From Arion vulgaris (taxonomy: Eukaryota > Mollusca > Gastropoda > Stylommatophora > Arionidae): DNA of 64,000 bases. The notes beneath the pieces were generated by a model. That model worked only from the letters and a program-made list of their open reading frames with translations, did no database searches and was not told the DNA's origin. Positions 1-10,745 of this stretch are shown here, piece by piece. The position numbers and the translations under genes are program-made. The stretch's first letter is position 1. Every line of letters begins with the position of its first letter. The DNA lies in contig CM036761.1 of assembly GCA_020796225.1 (NCBI GenBank), positions 36,766,428 to 36,830,427 of the forward strand. The letters are read 5' to 3'.

Positions 1-900
1 GTTAGCAACAGTCAATCACGATGTTTTATCAACAAGTTATTTTCCAGGGCGAAGGGACCTGTCCCCACTTTTCTTACCGTTAAGACGCCTATGTTTTCCA
101 CATTTTACGAAAATAAAAAAAAAAACACCTTGTAAGAAAATAAAAAACTTTAATAATATGTTGAGCTTCTTACCTTTTCAGGTATTTCGAAGTGTTTTTT
201 TCAAAATTCTTTCTTTACATTTTTCATTTCTTGGGACTTAATCAGTATATTCTTGTTTAAATACACCAAATCTAAACTCAACATTTGAATATTTGACTGC
301 AATGTTAGAGCAACTCTTCTGAATATGTCAGAAACACAGAGAACTACAAAAACAACGGATAAATTGTAAACATATCAACAAATGTCGACTACGCAAAATA
401 AAGGTATTGAGATGGTATAATAGGGTCACAAAGAAATAGCTTATGGAAACACGAGACAGATCTTAGTGAACCAAGAGATAAAGACAAGATACTGCGTTGA
501 TTAGGATACACCTTGAGAAAACACAAAGGAATATAAAAGAAGAGATCTTTTCTGAACTTCGCAGGATAAACTGAGAAAAGGAAGGTATACAATTACCTAA
601 AGAAAAGATTTGGTGAGAAGAGATTAACAATACACGGAGATACATAACGAGTTGTACGAGATTGCTAGAAGTAGAAAGACTAGGTACGAGTTAGCTGACA
701 GCCTATGCTCTAACCTGTGCTGGAAAGACATTAAAGAAAAATACAGAGATCATTGGTCAGAACGATAATATTTCAAAAACATTCGGTGATAAGCTCAGTC
801 AGTTCGCAGTATGGATTGTATTATCTGAAGTCAGCGTTGCATTTATTAGCTCCATATGACAACACTGAACACATAAGGAGTATGTGCTACTAAAAACATG
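1..900. other. No recognisable gene
   Basis: AT-rich sequence with short A and T runs. Only short open frames occur (up to 67 codons), with no recognisable domain and no convincing exon. I see no repeat family shared with the rest of the window. Confidence 0.5.
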
Positions 901-904
901 ACAA

Positions 905-1160
905 GCTGATCATCATCATCAGGTTCCGTGCCGGCTGGCGTGGCGATCATGGATCTCCACAAATATATGTCTCTGGTGTTTGCTATCATCACATATGTTG
1001 AGGCTCTTCCGTGCCATGAAGTCAGACTATCCATAATTTTCTCTCTCTGTCTTCCTCTACGAGACGTCTACCCTCGATTTCACCAGGTGTGTTCTAAACC
1101 TCCCTTCCTCACCACGTCCGAAAAAAGGGTGACTGTCTCTTTCTTATATTGATGATAAGC
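905..1160 (-). mobile_element. LINE-I group 3' fragment
   Basis: A 5'-truncated non-LTR retrotransposon fragment whose coding sense is the minus strand. The C-terminal peptide includes NTRDIYLWRSMIATPAGTE, which fits the last residues of an endonuclease/reverse-transcriptase polyprotein, where a charged TRDRxxWRxMIA motif precedes the stop. The plus-strand text (GGCGATCATGGATCTCCACA) recurs at 30.9 and 52.85 kb, and the more internal part recurs at 24.1 kb, so this is a dispersed family. No catalytic domain is left. Frames are broken and it cannot be active. Confidence 0.6.
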
Positions 1161-1403
1161 TTTCTCTGTGTCTTGACCTCACTAAACTTCAGACTTCAAG
1201 CAAATTAACTGCAAACGAAGGAATCACAGATTCACAAACTGACGTAAATGATATGAGTTAATGGCAGATATAACAGACTCAAGTTTGACAGTATATGGTG
1301 TAGTTCAGTAGTGTCCAACGTATTTTTGTGTGGATATTATGTGGAGCATTTGAATTATGGTTGTGGAGACAATGACACCAAACAACGATTGAAATACTAC
1401 TCC

Positions 1404-1660
1404 TGAAATGAAAATCGTCGCATATCTTTTACAGGACGTGGCCATCAACCACAATAAACGAGTTGTTGGTTTTCTCAGCACCACTTATATGTTCAGTAGT
1501 TTGCCATTGTTTTCTGAACGTTGAGGTCTATTTTTATCTTTCGTAAAGATCACACGGAAACGAACTTGCTTCTAAACTGTCTGCCGGTGAGTTTGAACCA
1601 GGTACGCCTAGGTTGTGATCAAGCTCACAACCGCTTAAGCTATAGACGCTCACAAAATAC
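1404..1660 (-). mobile_element. SINE-2 copy
   Basis: Reverse-complement match to the family seen complete at 35.2 kb. It starts (element 3' end) with GAAATGAAAATCGTCGCATA, then ACCACTTATATGTTCAGTAG and the CCATTGTTTTCTGAACG block. The tRNA-like head is the most diverged part. SINEs of this type are Pol III transcripts moved by LINE enzymes. Head-end boundary is approximate. Confidence 0.6.
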
Positions 1661-1889
1661 TACTACTACTTCTACTAGTAATAACAATAGTAATATATTA
1701 GTATAATTAAGTTGCAAACTCTTTTCTCAGTGAAATATCAAAAAGGATAGTGTTAGAGAGAATAGAATGGCTAAATAATAAAACAGGCGTGTGAAAGCGG
1801 AAGATCATGTTCATATTAGTACTACTAGGAAACTATTTTTTTTAAAAATAGTTTGTTTTCTTGAAATCTGATTAAAGCTAAAGCTGAGG

Positions 1890-2175
1890 AAGTAACATAG
1901 GGCGCCATCAATGTATGAAACGGGCGTCTATGCTCTCATGGGCGCCGCGTTTGACATCGCTGATATAGATGCATGTGATAATAACAACAATTCATTAGAA
2001 AAGATTCAAAATAGAATTCCTACAAAAATATCTTCACCATCTCAAACAATTACATCGGGATCGTCGTCGGTGCTACGGAGTTCGTGCACTGCAACTAGCT
2101 AAGATCTTCCTGTATAAGAGAGAGAGATCGGAGCACACATTATTACTCATTGAATTGCAATGATGATAGTCACAT
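1890..2175 (+). repeat. Dispersed repeat shared with 54.2-54.4 kb
   Basis: The block around GTGCTACGGAGTTCGTGCAC, then GAGATCGGAGCACACATTAT and TGATGATAGTCACATCAATT, reappears at 54.22-54.37 kb in the same order with about 80% similarity by eye. It looks like the 3' half of another SINE-like family. The 63-codon open frame here is not convincing as a gene. Confidence 0.45.
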
Positions 2176-2654
2176 CAATTAATTAATAAATAACAACAAC
2201 CGGGACGAAAACAAAATGTGGCCTTTCTTCCAGCGACATGTCAGAACGTATAAAACCAACATACAATTTGGAAACAGAATATAAAAAAAATATATAAAAA
2301 AATAAATAAATAACAACCAGTAAACAAGCATCAAAATAACTATCCTTATTTCCATACTTTTGTTGACAAAAAAAAAGTGTTATCAACGACTTCAGAAGTC
2401 ATTATATTGACCCACGAAAGCAACAGTTAGATATACCAGTTACGTACAGTTTAACGTTTACAACGACATCTTGTAATTATCTGGTGAAAATAATACTTGA
2501 CTTGTATTGACTGTGTGTACTAATTATTACTTACTGGTACTTAAAGCATGCGACTACTTTGTGTCTATTTTTAGTTTGCTATGTTGGTATTCTATGCTAT
2601 TTTCTACCTACGAAATGAGTGGCGTCTATAACTTATATGTCAATATAAATAAGT
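2176..2654. other. No recognisable gene
   Basis: AT-rich, with runs of A and of TAAA. No domain-bearing frame and no repeat shared with the rest of the window. Confidence 0.45.
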
Positions 2655-2705
<51 letters not shown>

Positions 2706-2725
2706 AGAGAGAGAGAGAGAGAGAA
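2655..2725. repeat. (TA)n followed by (GA)n microsatellite
   Basis: About 24 uninterrupted TA dinucleotides run directly into about 10 GA dinucleotides. Open frames on both strands here are low-complexity YIYI/SLSL translations, not genes. Confidence 0.95.
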
Positions 2726-2727
2726 AG

Positions 2728-3096
2728 CAAGTTGAATGCATGTAAAAATAGATGTCTGCGAAAAATAATTAACATGAATGAATTCAGGAGAAGTGATGAA
2801 ATCAAAAAATATTTGGTCAACCACTAGTGACAATTGTTATAATAAGGAGAAGATGGAGGTATATTGGACACACCTCGAGAGGAATGATTAAAGAATTTAG
2901 AGCAGGCATTGAAGTGGGATGCAAAGGGTTCAAGAAAGATAGGAAGGCCTAGGGTGACCCTGAAACGAAATTTACTGCAAGAAGCAAGAAATATCGGTCT
3001 CATTTCTATGGAGATTGCACGAGTTGCCCAGGATAGAGCAGTATGGAGAAATTGCTTGCAGTCCCTATATAACGTATAACGGTACAAGAGGGATTA
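2728..3096 (+). mobile_element. LINE-B group 3' end
   Basis: C-terminal end of a non-LTR retrotransposon polyprotein and its short tail. The peptide corresponds to the better copy at 60.2 kb: RKRRWRYVGHTLRR, then QALKWDAKGSRKRGRPK, then the final W.N.LQ.LCNV* block. After the stop comes ACGGTAC-AGAGG and a (TTA)n tail, which is where target-primed insertion begins. Two frame breaks are visible, so it is dead. It abuts a TA/GA microsatellite. Confidence 0.75.
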
Positions 3097-3339
3097 TTAT
3101 TATTATTACTATTATTATATATAAATACCAGATTTGAACATCGAGTAATATAAGCTAAAAAAAACGCATGACTATCATGTCTCAAAAACTAATTAATTGT
3201 GGTCATATTAAACATTACATACAGTGAAGTGGCTAATAGAAAGAACTAATGGAGTACATGGTTTCTAAAAGACAAAACAAGGGACGACAAAGATGGTGGT
3301 GGCAAGAGGACAGTAAGGTTACTATAAGTACGACGAATT

Positions 3340-3428
3340 CTTCTTTTCTCTTAATCTTATCTTGTCTCACAGCGTCAGGATAAGAAGAACTTTCTAGAAC
3401 TATTGTGTGTGTGCGCTTCATTAAAAGT
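3340..3428 (+). repeat. Single unit of the 4.3-4.7 kb repeat
   Basis: Contains TCTCACAGCGTCAGGATAAG followed by TTTCTAGAAC and TGTGTGTGCGCTTC, the same order as each unit of the tandem block at 4.32-4.69 kb. An inverted copy lies at 27.47 kb. Confidence 0.55.
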
Positions 3429-4320
3429 ATTTTTCACTCCTTTGATGGTTCTATGGTTCGCCTTTTGCTTGGACAGAAGACCAAATTAATATGAGGTAGT
3501 GGTCTCTATTTGGGTGACGGCCAAAGAAAGACATACAGATAACGACTCTGACAAATATGTCTATATGTCAGTTAATAAACGAATCACACACATACCGTCT
3601 ATGAGAATGTACAATGGGTAGAAGAAACAAAATCAAAATACACAAACCTCAACCTTTCGTAGAATTAATCTTATGCTTCCCAGAGTTGATGTAATAATGA
3701 ATATACAAATATGAAAGAGAGAAGAGAGAGAGAGAAGAGAGAGAAAAACTAGAAATGTTGAAACTACGTCAATAGGTTTTATCTTCCAGCGATTGATTGT
3801 CATCAATCATTCCCTCAATCAATTTGCAACACAGGAGGCACGTCCATTTATAGATTTGTTGTTCTGGAATACGACGATATGGTAGCGATCGCATGCCAAG
3901 CGGGCTGGGAAGAGTTCTTCTACTCTGCACTCACAGATAGTGTAATCCCGTTTGTTTGTCTGTCGGTGGTGGATCTAGTGGAAGGATTAATTACAGACTG
4001 GCATGTTATGTATCTATCTTGACCAGACTTTAAGCGTCAATACATCTTCCTGAGTCTGTTATTTTCTGCTATTTTACAGTTGTCTGTCTGTCTGCAGTCT
4101 GTTTCTCGTGGGAACTCATCGATATGGTCTGTCTAGTGTCTGTCTACTTGCAAGAGACAAATAATGTCTTCAGATCACGTATACTGATGTTGCATTTATT
4201 TTGAATACTTAAATGAACTACTTTATTGCTATCCCAACTGTAGTATAAGAATAAACATAATGATATTTAAGTAAACAAGCATTTAGATACCCAAAATCTT
4301 AAAAATCCAAGCCAGAATAT
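3429..4320. other. No recognisable gene; GA-rich patch
   Basis: GA-rich simple sequence at about 3713-3747 and a TGTCTGTC-rich stretch near 4080-4150. Nothing else matches a family in this window and no convincing coding frame is present. Confidence 0.45.
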
Positions 4321-4690
4321 AAGTTATCTTTTCTTTTCCTTTATCTAGTCCTGTTTTTACCTAGCAAACGTCAAGGATAATATAGAGATTTAAAAATCAA
4401 GCAGGATTCTTTTCCTTTTCTAGTCCTGTTTTTACCTAGCAACGTCAGGATAATATAGAGATTTATAGAACAGGATTCTTAATCTTGATTTGTCTCACAG
4501 AGTCAGGATAAGAAGAGAGTTATAGAATGGAATTTTGCATGCCATCTCTAGTCCTGTTTTCTCTCACAGCGTCAAGATAAAAAGAGATTTATAGAAAGAG
4601 CTTTTGTGTGCGCTTCTCTAGTCCTGTTTTCTCTCACAACGTCATGATACGAAGAGATTTATAGAACGGGTTTTTATGTGCGCTGGATGT
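4321..4690 (+). repeat. Five-unit imperfect tandem repeat, 62-73 bp
   Basis: Units begin near 4346, 4419, 4481, 4547 and 4617. Each reads TAGTCCTGTTTT, then a CTCACAGCGTCAGGATA block (ACCTAGCAACGTC in the first two), then AGAGATTTATAGAACGGG. The last two also share TTTTTGTGTGCGCT. Single units are dispersed at 3.34 kb and, inverted, at 27.47 kb. Confidence 0.8.
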
Positions 4691-5487
4691 GAATATAAAG
4701 TAATGAAACTAAACTAACTACTTAAACATCGCAACTTTATCAAATCGGTAGCAATAATGTATAATCCCATTATAAATTGGCCTGTTCTGTTTAATTAAGA
4801 ATAGTTAACTGTCCAAACAGTAACATTATGTCGAGAGTATCTTATGCAATGACGTTGCTATAAAAATTAGTAGATGAATCTATGAAATAATTTGTGGTAA
4901 CATGAAACAGCTTGTTCGGAAAAACAACGTACTGGATCACTCGATGAGTTAGTTGTAGGCTTCAAGAATAAAGTTGATGTTTAAAGTCGATGGAAATATA
5001 TTGAAATGTATATACGATATTTACAAGCGTTGTTACAATCAAGTTCTCATGTCTGTATAAGCGCAATTTTTAGGGGAGGCTTAAGGCAAACACGGTAATG
5101 TGAAATAAGATAAATTTACAAAGCACTAAAACAAAACAGGCGTTTCGATCAAAACGCTTTTATCTAGTGAAGGCTATAAAACAATCCGCGACTTTATAGA
5201 TGATCCGTATGTAAACTATAAGTTTGTGTAAGATTGATAGTCTTGATCAACTACTACTAACTACTGGGCCATTGTGCACAAAGTGGTTAACCCTTTCGGT
5301 GCTACATACTTTCTGAAGGCGGAGCTAGAAATGGCTAATCTTTGTTTCTAGGTCACAAACGTGAATGTACGCCTATAGCAGTGACAGTAGACATGTATAA
5401 CGTGTTAACATGTTTTTAGGCCACAGAGGAGAGATAATAACAGACGTAATAATGCGTCTTTAGCAGTGAATGGGGAAAACGTATATA
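4691..5487. other. No recognisable gene
   Basis: No coding signal. The CGTTTCGATCAAAACGCTTT hairpin-like stretch near 5140 is small. Confidence 0.4.
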
Positions 5488-5590
5488 CACGTCCTTAGCA
5501 GCTAAAGCCCTTGCCTTGAAAAGCGAAGGTCGTGGGATCCACACCGCTCTGTTCACGAGTGCATTTTATAGCAGACGATAGCAGACAGCT
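5488..5590 (+). mobile_element. SINE-1 head fragment
   Basis: The stretch AGCAGCTAAAGCCCTTGCCT, then CGAAGGTCGTGGGATCCACA and TCTGTTCACGAGTGCA, follows the tRNA-like head of SINE-1 (compare 22493). The B-box-like GGTTCGAATCC has decayed to GGGATCC. The body is missing. Confidence 0.6.
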
Positions 5591-5934
5591 AAATGTATAA
5601 TACGTATCCTTTCTCTCTGTATATTTCACTTGCTCTTTCTTCCACATCTCTCTCTCTTTTTCTCAGTCTTGTACCTATCATATCAACTTTTACAACCATC
5701 ACTTCAGGAGACATTACCTTCTCTTAGATCCATGATCAAATTGACCCCAATTATCCAGGTGATGACCTTTAGTATTCGAAAGGTGGTCCGTTGGGCATTG
5801 AGAGGTTCCAAACTCAATAGAAAGTTCTTCCAATATGAAGTAAAATATTTTTGTGCTATAAGGCATCGACATATTCCTTGTGTGGGATGATCATATTCAT
5901 ATATATACATGTATGTTAATGTTCGTTTCGTCAT

Positions 5935-6590
5935 GCGGTTTTCTGCAAACAATTTGATGTGATTTGATGGTTATATTTGAATTGACTTTGGTACCAATAT
6001 TACTATGTGAATTGTTACTTTTGAAAAAATTTGAATAGGTACATATAATATTGTGTAATTTGTTGCTTGTATTTCATATGATCTGGTTCTCTAAATTGCA
6101 TGTGATTTGTTGCGTATATTTCCATTCAACAATGCTCATATTACCACATAATATGGTGTATATATATGTATGTATGTATGTCACTTAGTAGCTCTTATGT
6201 TTGTGCAACAGTTCCTATACATTGTTGACGCTTTGTCTCAGATTTAATTGTGGACTGGTGCCTACAGTTTCATGTGACTTGATGCTGGCAGATTCGTGTG
6301 ATAACATACCAATATGTTCAAGTGAACTGATGGTCCACAGTTTCATGTGATTAATACCCATATTTCACATGAATTTCTGCCAATATTTCGATATGATGTA
6401 CTGTCTTATTTACCCTTGAACTGCACATATTTCAATGGGAGGTTGTCCATATTTTCACGTCATTTAAAGCAAATATTTTGTATCTGAAAAGGTGCCAATT
6501 CTTTCATGTTGTGTGGTTCCCTGTTAATCTGCTTTGATGCGCTATTTATCTGCCGTATGCCTTGTTTATTGAATGCGTGCCTATTTATTC
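5935..6590. repeat. Decayed minisatellite, ~25-35 bp unit
   Basis: Irregular recurrence of a phrase like TTTCATGTGATTTGATGCCAATA: ATGTGATTTGATGG, CATATGATCTGG, GCATGTGATTTGTTGC, TCATGTGACTTGATGC, TCATGTGATTAATACC and so on. Spacing is uneven and units have diverged heavily, so this is an old array next to the young 15-bp array. Confidence 0.6.
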
Positions 6591-6732
6591 ATGAGATCTG
6601 GCATCCCTAACATAGATTACACTAACCTGTGTCACTGCACTGCTAGATAAATAAAATCTATTTTAGTGTTTTACGGCATTGGTCATAAAGGAGATTTCTG
6701 AATGAATACGATACTGCATGATTATGATCTTT

Positions 6733-7497
6733 GCAGTATAGTGTTAGGCAGTATAGTGTTAGGCAGTATAGTGGTAGGCAGTATAGTGTTAGGCAGTATA
6801 GTGTTAGGCAGTATAGTATTAGGCAGTATAGTATTAGGCAGTATAGTATTAGGCAGTATAGTATTAGGCAGTATAGTATTAGGCAGTATAGTATTAGGCA
6901 GTATAGTGTTAGACAGTATAGTGTTAGGCAGTATAGTGTTAGGCAGTATAGTGTTAGACAGTATAGTGTTAGGCAGTATAGTGTTAGGCAGTATAGTGTT
7001 AGGCAGTATAGTGTTAGGCAGTATAGTATTAGGCAGTATAGTGTTAGGCAGTATAGTGTTAGACAGTATAGTGTTAGGCAGTATAGTGTTAGGCAGTATA
7101 GTGTTAGGCAGTATAGTGTTAGGCAGTATAGTGTTAGGCAGTATAGTGTTAGGCAGTATAGTGTTAGACAGTATAGTGTTAGGCAGTATAGTGTTAGGCA
7201 GTATAGTGTTATGCAGTATAGTGTTAGGCAGTATAGTGTTAGGCAGTATAGTGTTAGGCAGTATAGTGTTAGGCAGTATATGTTTAGGCAGTATAGTGTT
7301 AGGCAGTATAGTGTTAGGCAGTATAGTGTTAGGCAGTATAGTGTTAGGCAGTATAGTGTTAGACAGTATAGTGTTATGCAGTATAGTGTTAGGCAGTATA
7401 GTGTTAGGCAGTATAGTGTTAGGCAGTATAGTATTAGGCAGTATAGTGTTAGGCAGTATAGTATTAGGCAGTATAGTGTTAGGCAGTATAGTTTTAG
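6733..7497 (+). repeat. 15-bp minisatellite, 51 units
   Basis: Uninterrupted array of GCAGTATAGTGTTAG. The region is exactly 51 x 15 bp. Variants are single substitutions: GTATTAG (six in a row near 6813-6900), GACAG for GGCAG, ATGCAG, and one TATGTTTAG. Because 15 is a multiple of 3 and the unit has no stop in several frames, 267-299 codon frames appear on both strands (SIVLG, RQYSV, TILPN repeats). These are by-products of the array and not genes. Confidence 0.95.
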
Positions 7498-7925
7498 GGT
7501 TCATATTCAGGCAGAAGTGAGGCATATGTTTAGACAGTATAGGTTAGAAGCAAGTTCATATGGTTCAGCAGTATATGTTAGCAGTATAGATCAGGCGGAT
7601 GTGACACATATATGTAGAAGCAGATGTTGAGATGTAGCGAGGTTAGACAGTATAGTGTTGCGAGCGAGTGGTATAGTTAGGATGGTAGGAGTGTTGCGAG
7701 TTGACAGTAGTGTAGGGTATGTGTTAGTATAGTGTTGCATATAGTGAGAGTATAGTGTTGAGTATGACAGATAGTGTGGTAGTTTAGGAATGTGCGTATA
7801 GTGTCAGTGTTAGCAGATAGTGTTAGCAGATAGTTGCAGTATGTAGCAGTTGGCATATGTTGGCTATGTGTTGCAGTATAGTTTGCGTATGGTGGGTTAG
7901 CAGTAGTTAGGAGTATATGTATGGG
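7498..7925 (+). repeat. Degenerate right flank of the 15-bp array
   Basis: Fragments of the 15-bp motif (AGTATAGTGTTG, GCAGATAGTGTTAG, GCAGTATAGTTTGCG) continue with many small insertions and deletions and lost periodicity. The left edge of the array is sharp, but this edge is ragged over more than 400 bp. Either the array has decayed here or the consensus is poorly polished. Confidence 0.7.
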
Positions 7926-7934
7926 TTCATCCAC

Positions 7935-8085
7935 AGCGTGAGAACCGACCATAACGGCTTCAGTCAAATAATTGGGTACCAGAAATAACTATAAGAAAGA
8001 ATCAGCGTGATGTTGACCACATCCCCCATCGTGTGCCGACGGTCAATAAAAAATACCGGTCTAACACAGTATTCCTCAATATATC
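7935..8085 (+). mobile_element. SINE-X 3' fragment
   Basis: Matches the 3' part of the element at 39.29-39.55 kb: CGTAACGGCT-like, GGGTACCAG, then GACCACATC, CCATCGTGTGCCGACGGTCA and a CTAACACAGTATT block. An inverted copy lies at about 46.52-46.62 kb. The tRNA-like head is absent, probably lost in the 15-bp array. Confidence 0.6.
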
Positions 8086-8554
8086 TCGAGGGTTTCTTTA
8101 ATTTTGTAATTTTATGCTTTTGATGTGAATGACTATTTTTAATACATTGAAACGCTTTAGTTGATTACAAATAAATACACAAGGGAGTTCCATTTATGTA
8201 TCTACTTCAACATTCTCGTATTTTGAAACTAAAGTGCAAAATCTATTTAATGGATCGGTAAACTGATTGGCTGAGGTCTTCGATTAAACCAATATTTTGT
8301 CTTAAGCGAATGTTTTTATTGTCGCTAAGCAACCGCGTTAATATTTTAGACATTAATCATGAACAGGAAGAGCTCGATACTCCCACTCAGCACTTCTTTG
8401 TGATAAGAGGTATTTTATGTTACGACATATTCCTGCTTGCTTTCTTGTTATGAATCAGTATATTGTTTTTGTACATACTCACTCCTGCTTGCTTTTTGAC
8501 AAGGAGATGAATCTGATTTTGTGATATCTAACGTTTGTCTTATTCGCAACGGCC
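8086..8554. other. No recognisable gene
   Basis: AT-rich. A short imperfect direct repeat around CTCCTGCTTGCTTT (8430-8500) is the only structure noticed. Confidence 0.4.
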
Positions 8555-8632
8555 TGTGATATGTTTGGCCTTAACATTAACATTAAGAAAACTGAGGTCA
8601 TGCTTCAGTCGGCCCCTAGAGAGCAGTATTAT

Positions 8633-8798
8633 CAGTGGCGGCTCGCCGTTAAGGGCAATTGGAACCGGGCCCCACCAAAAATAAGGTGTAACGTGTATTT
8701 ATTATGTTATACATTAAAATATAACCTAACCAAAACCATGATATTTTCGAAAATTTCTGTCTGGCCCCACCAACAAAAATGACCACGAGCCGCCACTG
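8633..8798 (+). mobile_element. MITE-A copy 1 (hAT-type)
   Basis: A 166-bp non-autonomous DNA element. It begins CAGTGGCGGCTCG and ends CGAGCCGCCACTG, near-perfect terminal inverted repeats. It is flanked by an exact 8-bp duplication AGTATTAT (8625-8632 and 8799-8806). Eight-base duplications and CAG-starting termini are the hallmark of hAT transposases. No transposase is encoded. It interrupts the LINE-A reading frame. Confidence 0.92.
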
Positions 8799-8920
8799 AG
8801 TATTATGATCCAGCAATCAATATTAAACACCAGCGTCTCCTGCCAGCGGTCAACTTTGACTATCTTGGCAGCATCCTATCCAGATCGGCAAATATAGACT
8901 GCGGTCAACAAGGGAAAAAA

Positions 8921-9000
8921 TGAAAATCGTGGCATATCCTAAAGGACAGTAACCACAACCATAAAACCACAGTAAACGAGTCGTTGATTTTGTCTGTGCT
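8921..9000 (-). mobile_element. SINE-2 3' fragment in LINE-A
   Basis: TGAAAATCGTGGCATATCCT, then a CAGTAAACGAGTCGTTGATTT block, which is the reverse complement of the SINE-2 3' end. It lies between LINE-A segments that are adjacent in the family, so it inserted into the LINE. Confidence 0.65.
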
Positions 9001-9600
9001 GTGTTCGGAAGGCTGCGTGTTACTGTGTGAGAGCGGAAAGGGATAGGCGTAGCCACAAAACTGAAAGTTTACCGGGCCGTAGTGCTAACCATGCTGCTGT
9101 ATACCACGAGACATGGACAGTGTATAGCAGACAAGCAAGAAAACTAAACCACTTTCACACAAGCTGTCTACGCAGAATACTAAACATAAACTGGCAGGAC
9201 AAAATTCCAGATACAGAAGACTACATAAGAGCAAAGATACTAAGCGTCAACACACTGTTGCAGAAGGTCCGAGTGAGATGGGTCGGTCACGTTGCTCGGA
9301 TACCTGATAAACGCATTCCAAAATAATTGATGTAAATCGAGATTGAAGAGGCAGACATTCAGCTGGTGGACAGAAAAAACGCTTTAAAGACACGTAAGGT
9401 GTCTCTGAAATGCTTCGATATAGACCCCACGTCCTGGTAATCCCTGGCGCAAGATCGCCAAATGTGGCGCTGTAATAACACAAGAGGAACTCGCATAGCT
9501 GAGAATCACTGTGCTGCTCGTCGTGCGTCGTCCCATATTCATCTTTTGTTTTTGCAGTGAACCGAGATATTCAAAACCGTTCACATTTTCAACTTAAAGA

Positions 9601-9840
9601 GTTTAAAAGCCGAAGGATTGACTTCATTGCACTGGATTTTACCCCATACGGCTCGGCCCCTCTCAGCAGAAATGGCACGCCACCTGCAGAAGTATTGCAC
9701 AAAGCACGAACTCCGTAGCTCCAGCAACAATCCTAGGGTCTCTGGAAAAAACTGCACTCGTGAACAGAATGGCACAGTCCGGACTCCAACCCACGACCTT
9801 CGACTCGCAAGGCAAAGGGCTTAACCACTCTTCAACTTAC
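9601..9840 (-). mobile_element. SINE-1 copy, near full length
   Basis: Reverse complement of the SINE-1 consensus: 3' end AAAAGCCGAAGGATTGACTT at the left, CACGAACTCCGTAGCTCCAG in the middle, and the tRNA-like head at the right (CTTCGACTCGCAAGGCAAAG then GGGCTTAACCACTC). The B-box region is GACTCCAACCC, weakened from the canonical form. Confidence 0.85.
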
Positions 9841-10079
9841 TGTCCCTTGATAAAAAAAATACTCTTTGTTATATTTGTTAGTTTTATGTTAGTTTTTCCA
9901 CTGCTATATATAACTATTGTTATATTAGAAACAGTCGTTACTATCTGTAATACCGCTTTTTAAGCAATGTAGGACAAGATGGACAGACGCATGTGAAATT
10001 TAACGATCTCTTGAAGAGTGCAATTGACGTGAAACTGTTCACGTTATGATATTATGTTATTCCCCAGACAGAAAAAACT

Positions 10080-10160
10080 CCTCGATCTTACTGTGGATTG
10101 AATCTGGTTTTCCCGCATGGGTACCCGCGCTCTAATCCATTCAACCAGACGCTCGTATTA
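10080..10160 (-). mobile_element. tRNA-like SINE head, another family
   Basis: On the minus strand the order is TGGTTGAATGGATTAGAGCG (A-box-like) followed about 30 bp later by AGATTCAATCCAC (B-box-like). No tRNA cloverleaf with a closed acceptor stem can be drawn, so this is a SINE head and not a tRNA gene. Confidence 0.4.
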
Positions 10161-10676
10161 TTCATATATCATTGCACATTTCTTACCCATCAAATTTGGA
10201 TTAAACTTTAATGTCACAAATAAATCATCCTCTAACAAAAGCTGACTGCACAATTCTTCAGGCGGTCATTCATATATGTAATGATTCCATCCATCTAGAT
10301 ACCAGTCGTTCTGTTCATGCAATATTGAAGTTGTAGGTCGGCTTTAGAAAGGTAGAGGCGGTGCCAGTATAGCTACAAAAGAGCTAATCTGGGTTAGATA
10401 GTACAAACTGGGGTTTTTTAATTCACAAATATAGTTTTATTTAAGAGTGTCTTTATAATGAATAGTATTGACTATTGTTTATATGTTTATGTGTGAGGGA
10501 TTGAATGACCCTGATGTGTACTTGTATGTTTTGTATGAATTTGTATTTGGTGAGAATAAGAGTGAGTATTTTATGTGTATGAGTAAGTATTCGGTGCATG
10601 TGTAAGTTTGTTGGGGAGTATATGAGTGAATGCGTATGTGAGGGAGTATGTAGGAAGTATATATGTGTCTGTCAAT
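10161..10676. other. No gene; GT-rich decayed repeat at right
   Basis: From about 10470 the plus strand is T/G-rich with loosely repeated phrases (GTGTATGAGTAAGTATT, GAGTATATGAGTGAATG), probably an eroded short tandem repeat. The left part shows nothing. Confidence 0.4.
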
Positions 10677-10745
10677 GTGCAGCAAGATGTGCGTTGGGTC
10701 TAATTAAAAATGGGTCAGAAGAAGAAGAATATGTGTTATGTGTTG

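Larger units (their letters stand above)
8555..9600 (+). mobile_element. LINE-A reverse transcriptase C-terminal part, interrupted
   Basis: Remnant of a non-LTR retrotransposon ORF2, from late in the reverse transcriptase to the C-terminal tail. In order: FGLNINIKKTEVM (a common post-catalytic block), then VNFDYLGSILSRSANID, then [18 protein letters not shown] with QDKIPD, then [14 protein letters not shown], then a degraded tail. A MITE sits at 8633-8798 and a SINE-2 fragment near 8921-9000, and the rest has frameshifts and stops, so it is non-functional. The same family, better preserved and opposite in strand, is at 63.05-64 kb. Product identity is confident; clade assignment is not. Confidence 0.8.

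Noticed and set aside
6702..7630. Repetitive proteins SIVLG / RQYSV / TILPN
   Set aside because: Translations of the 15-bp minisatellite in three frames; no signal, no domain, no splice context.
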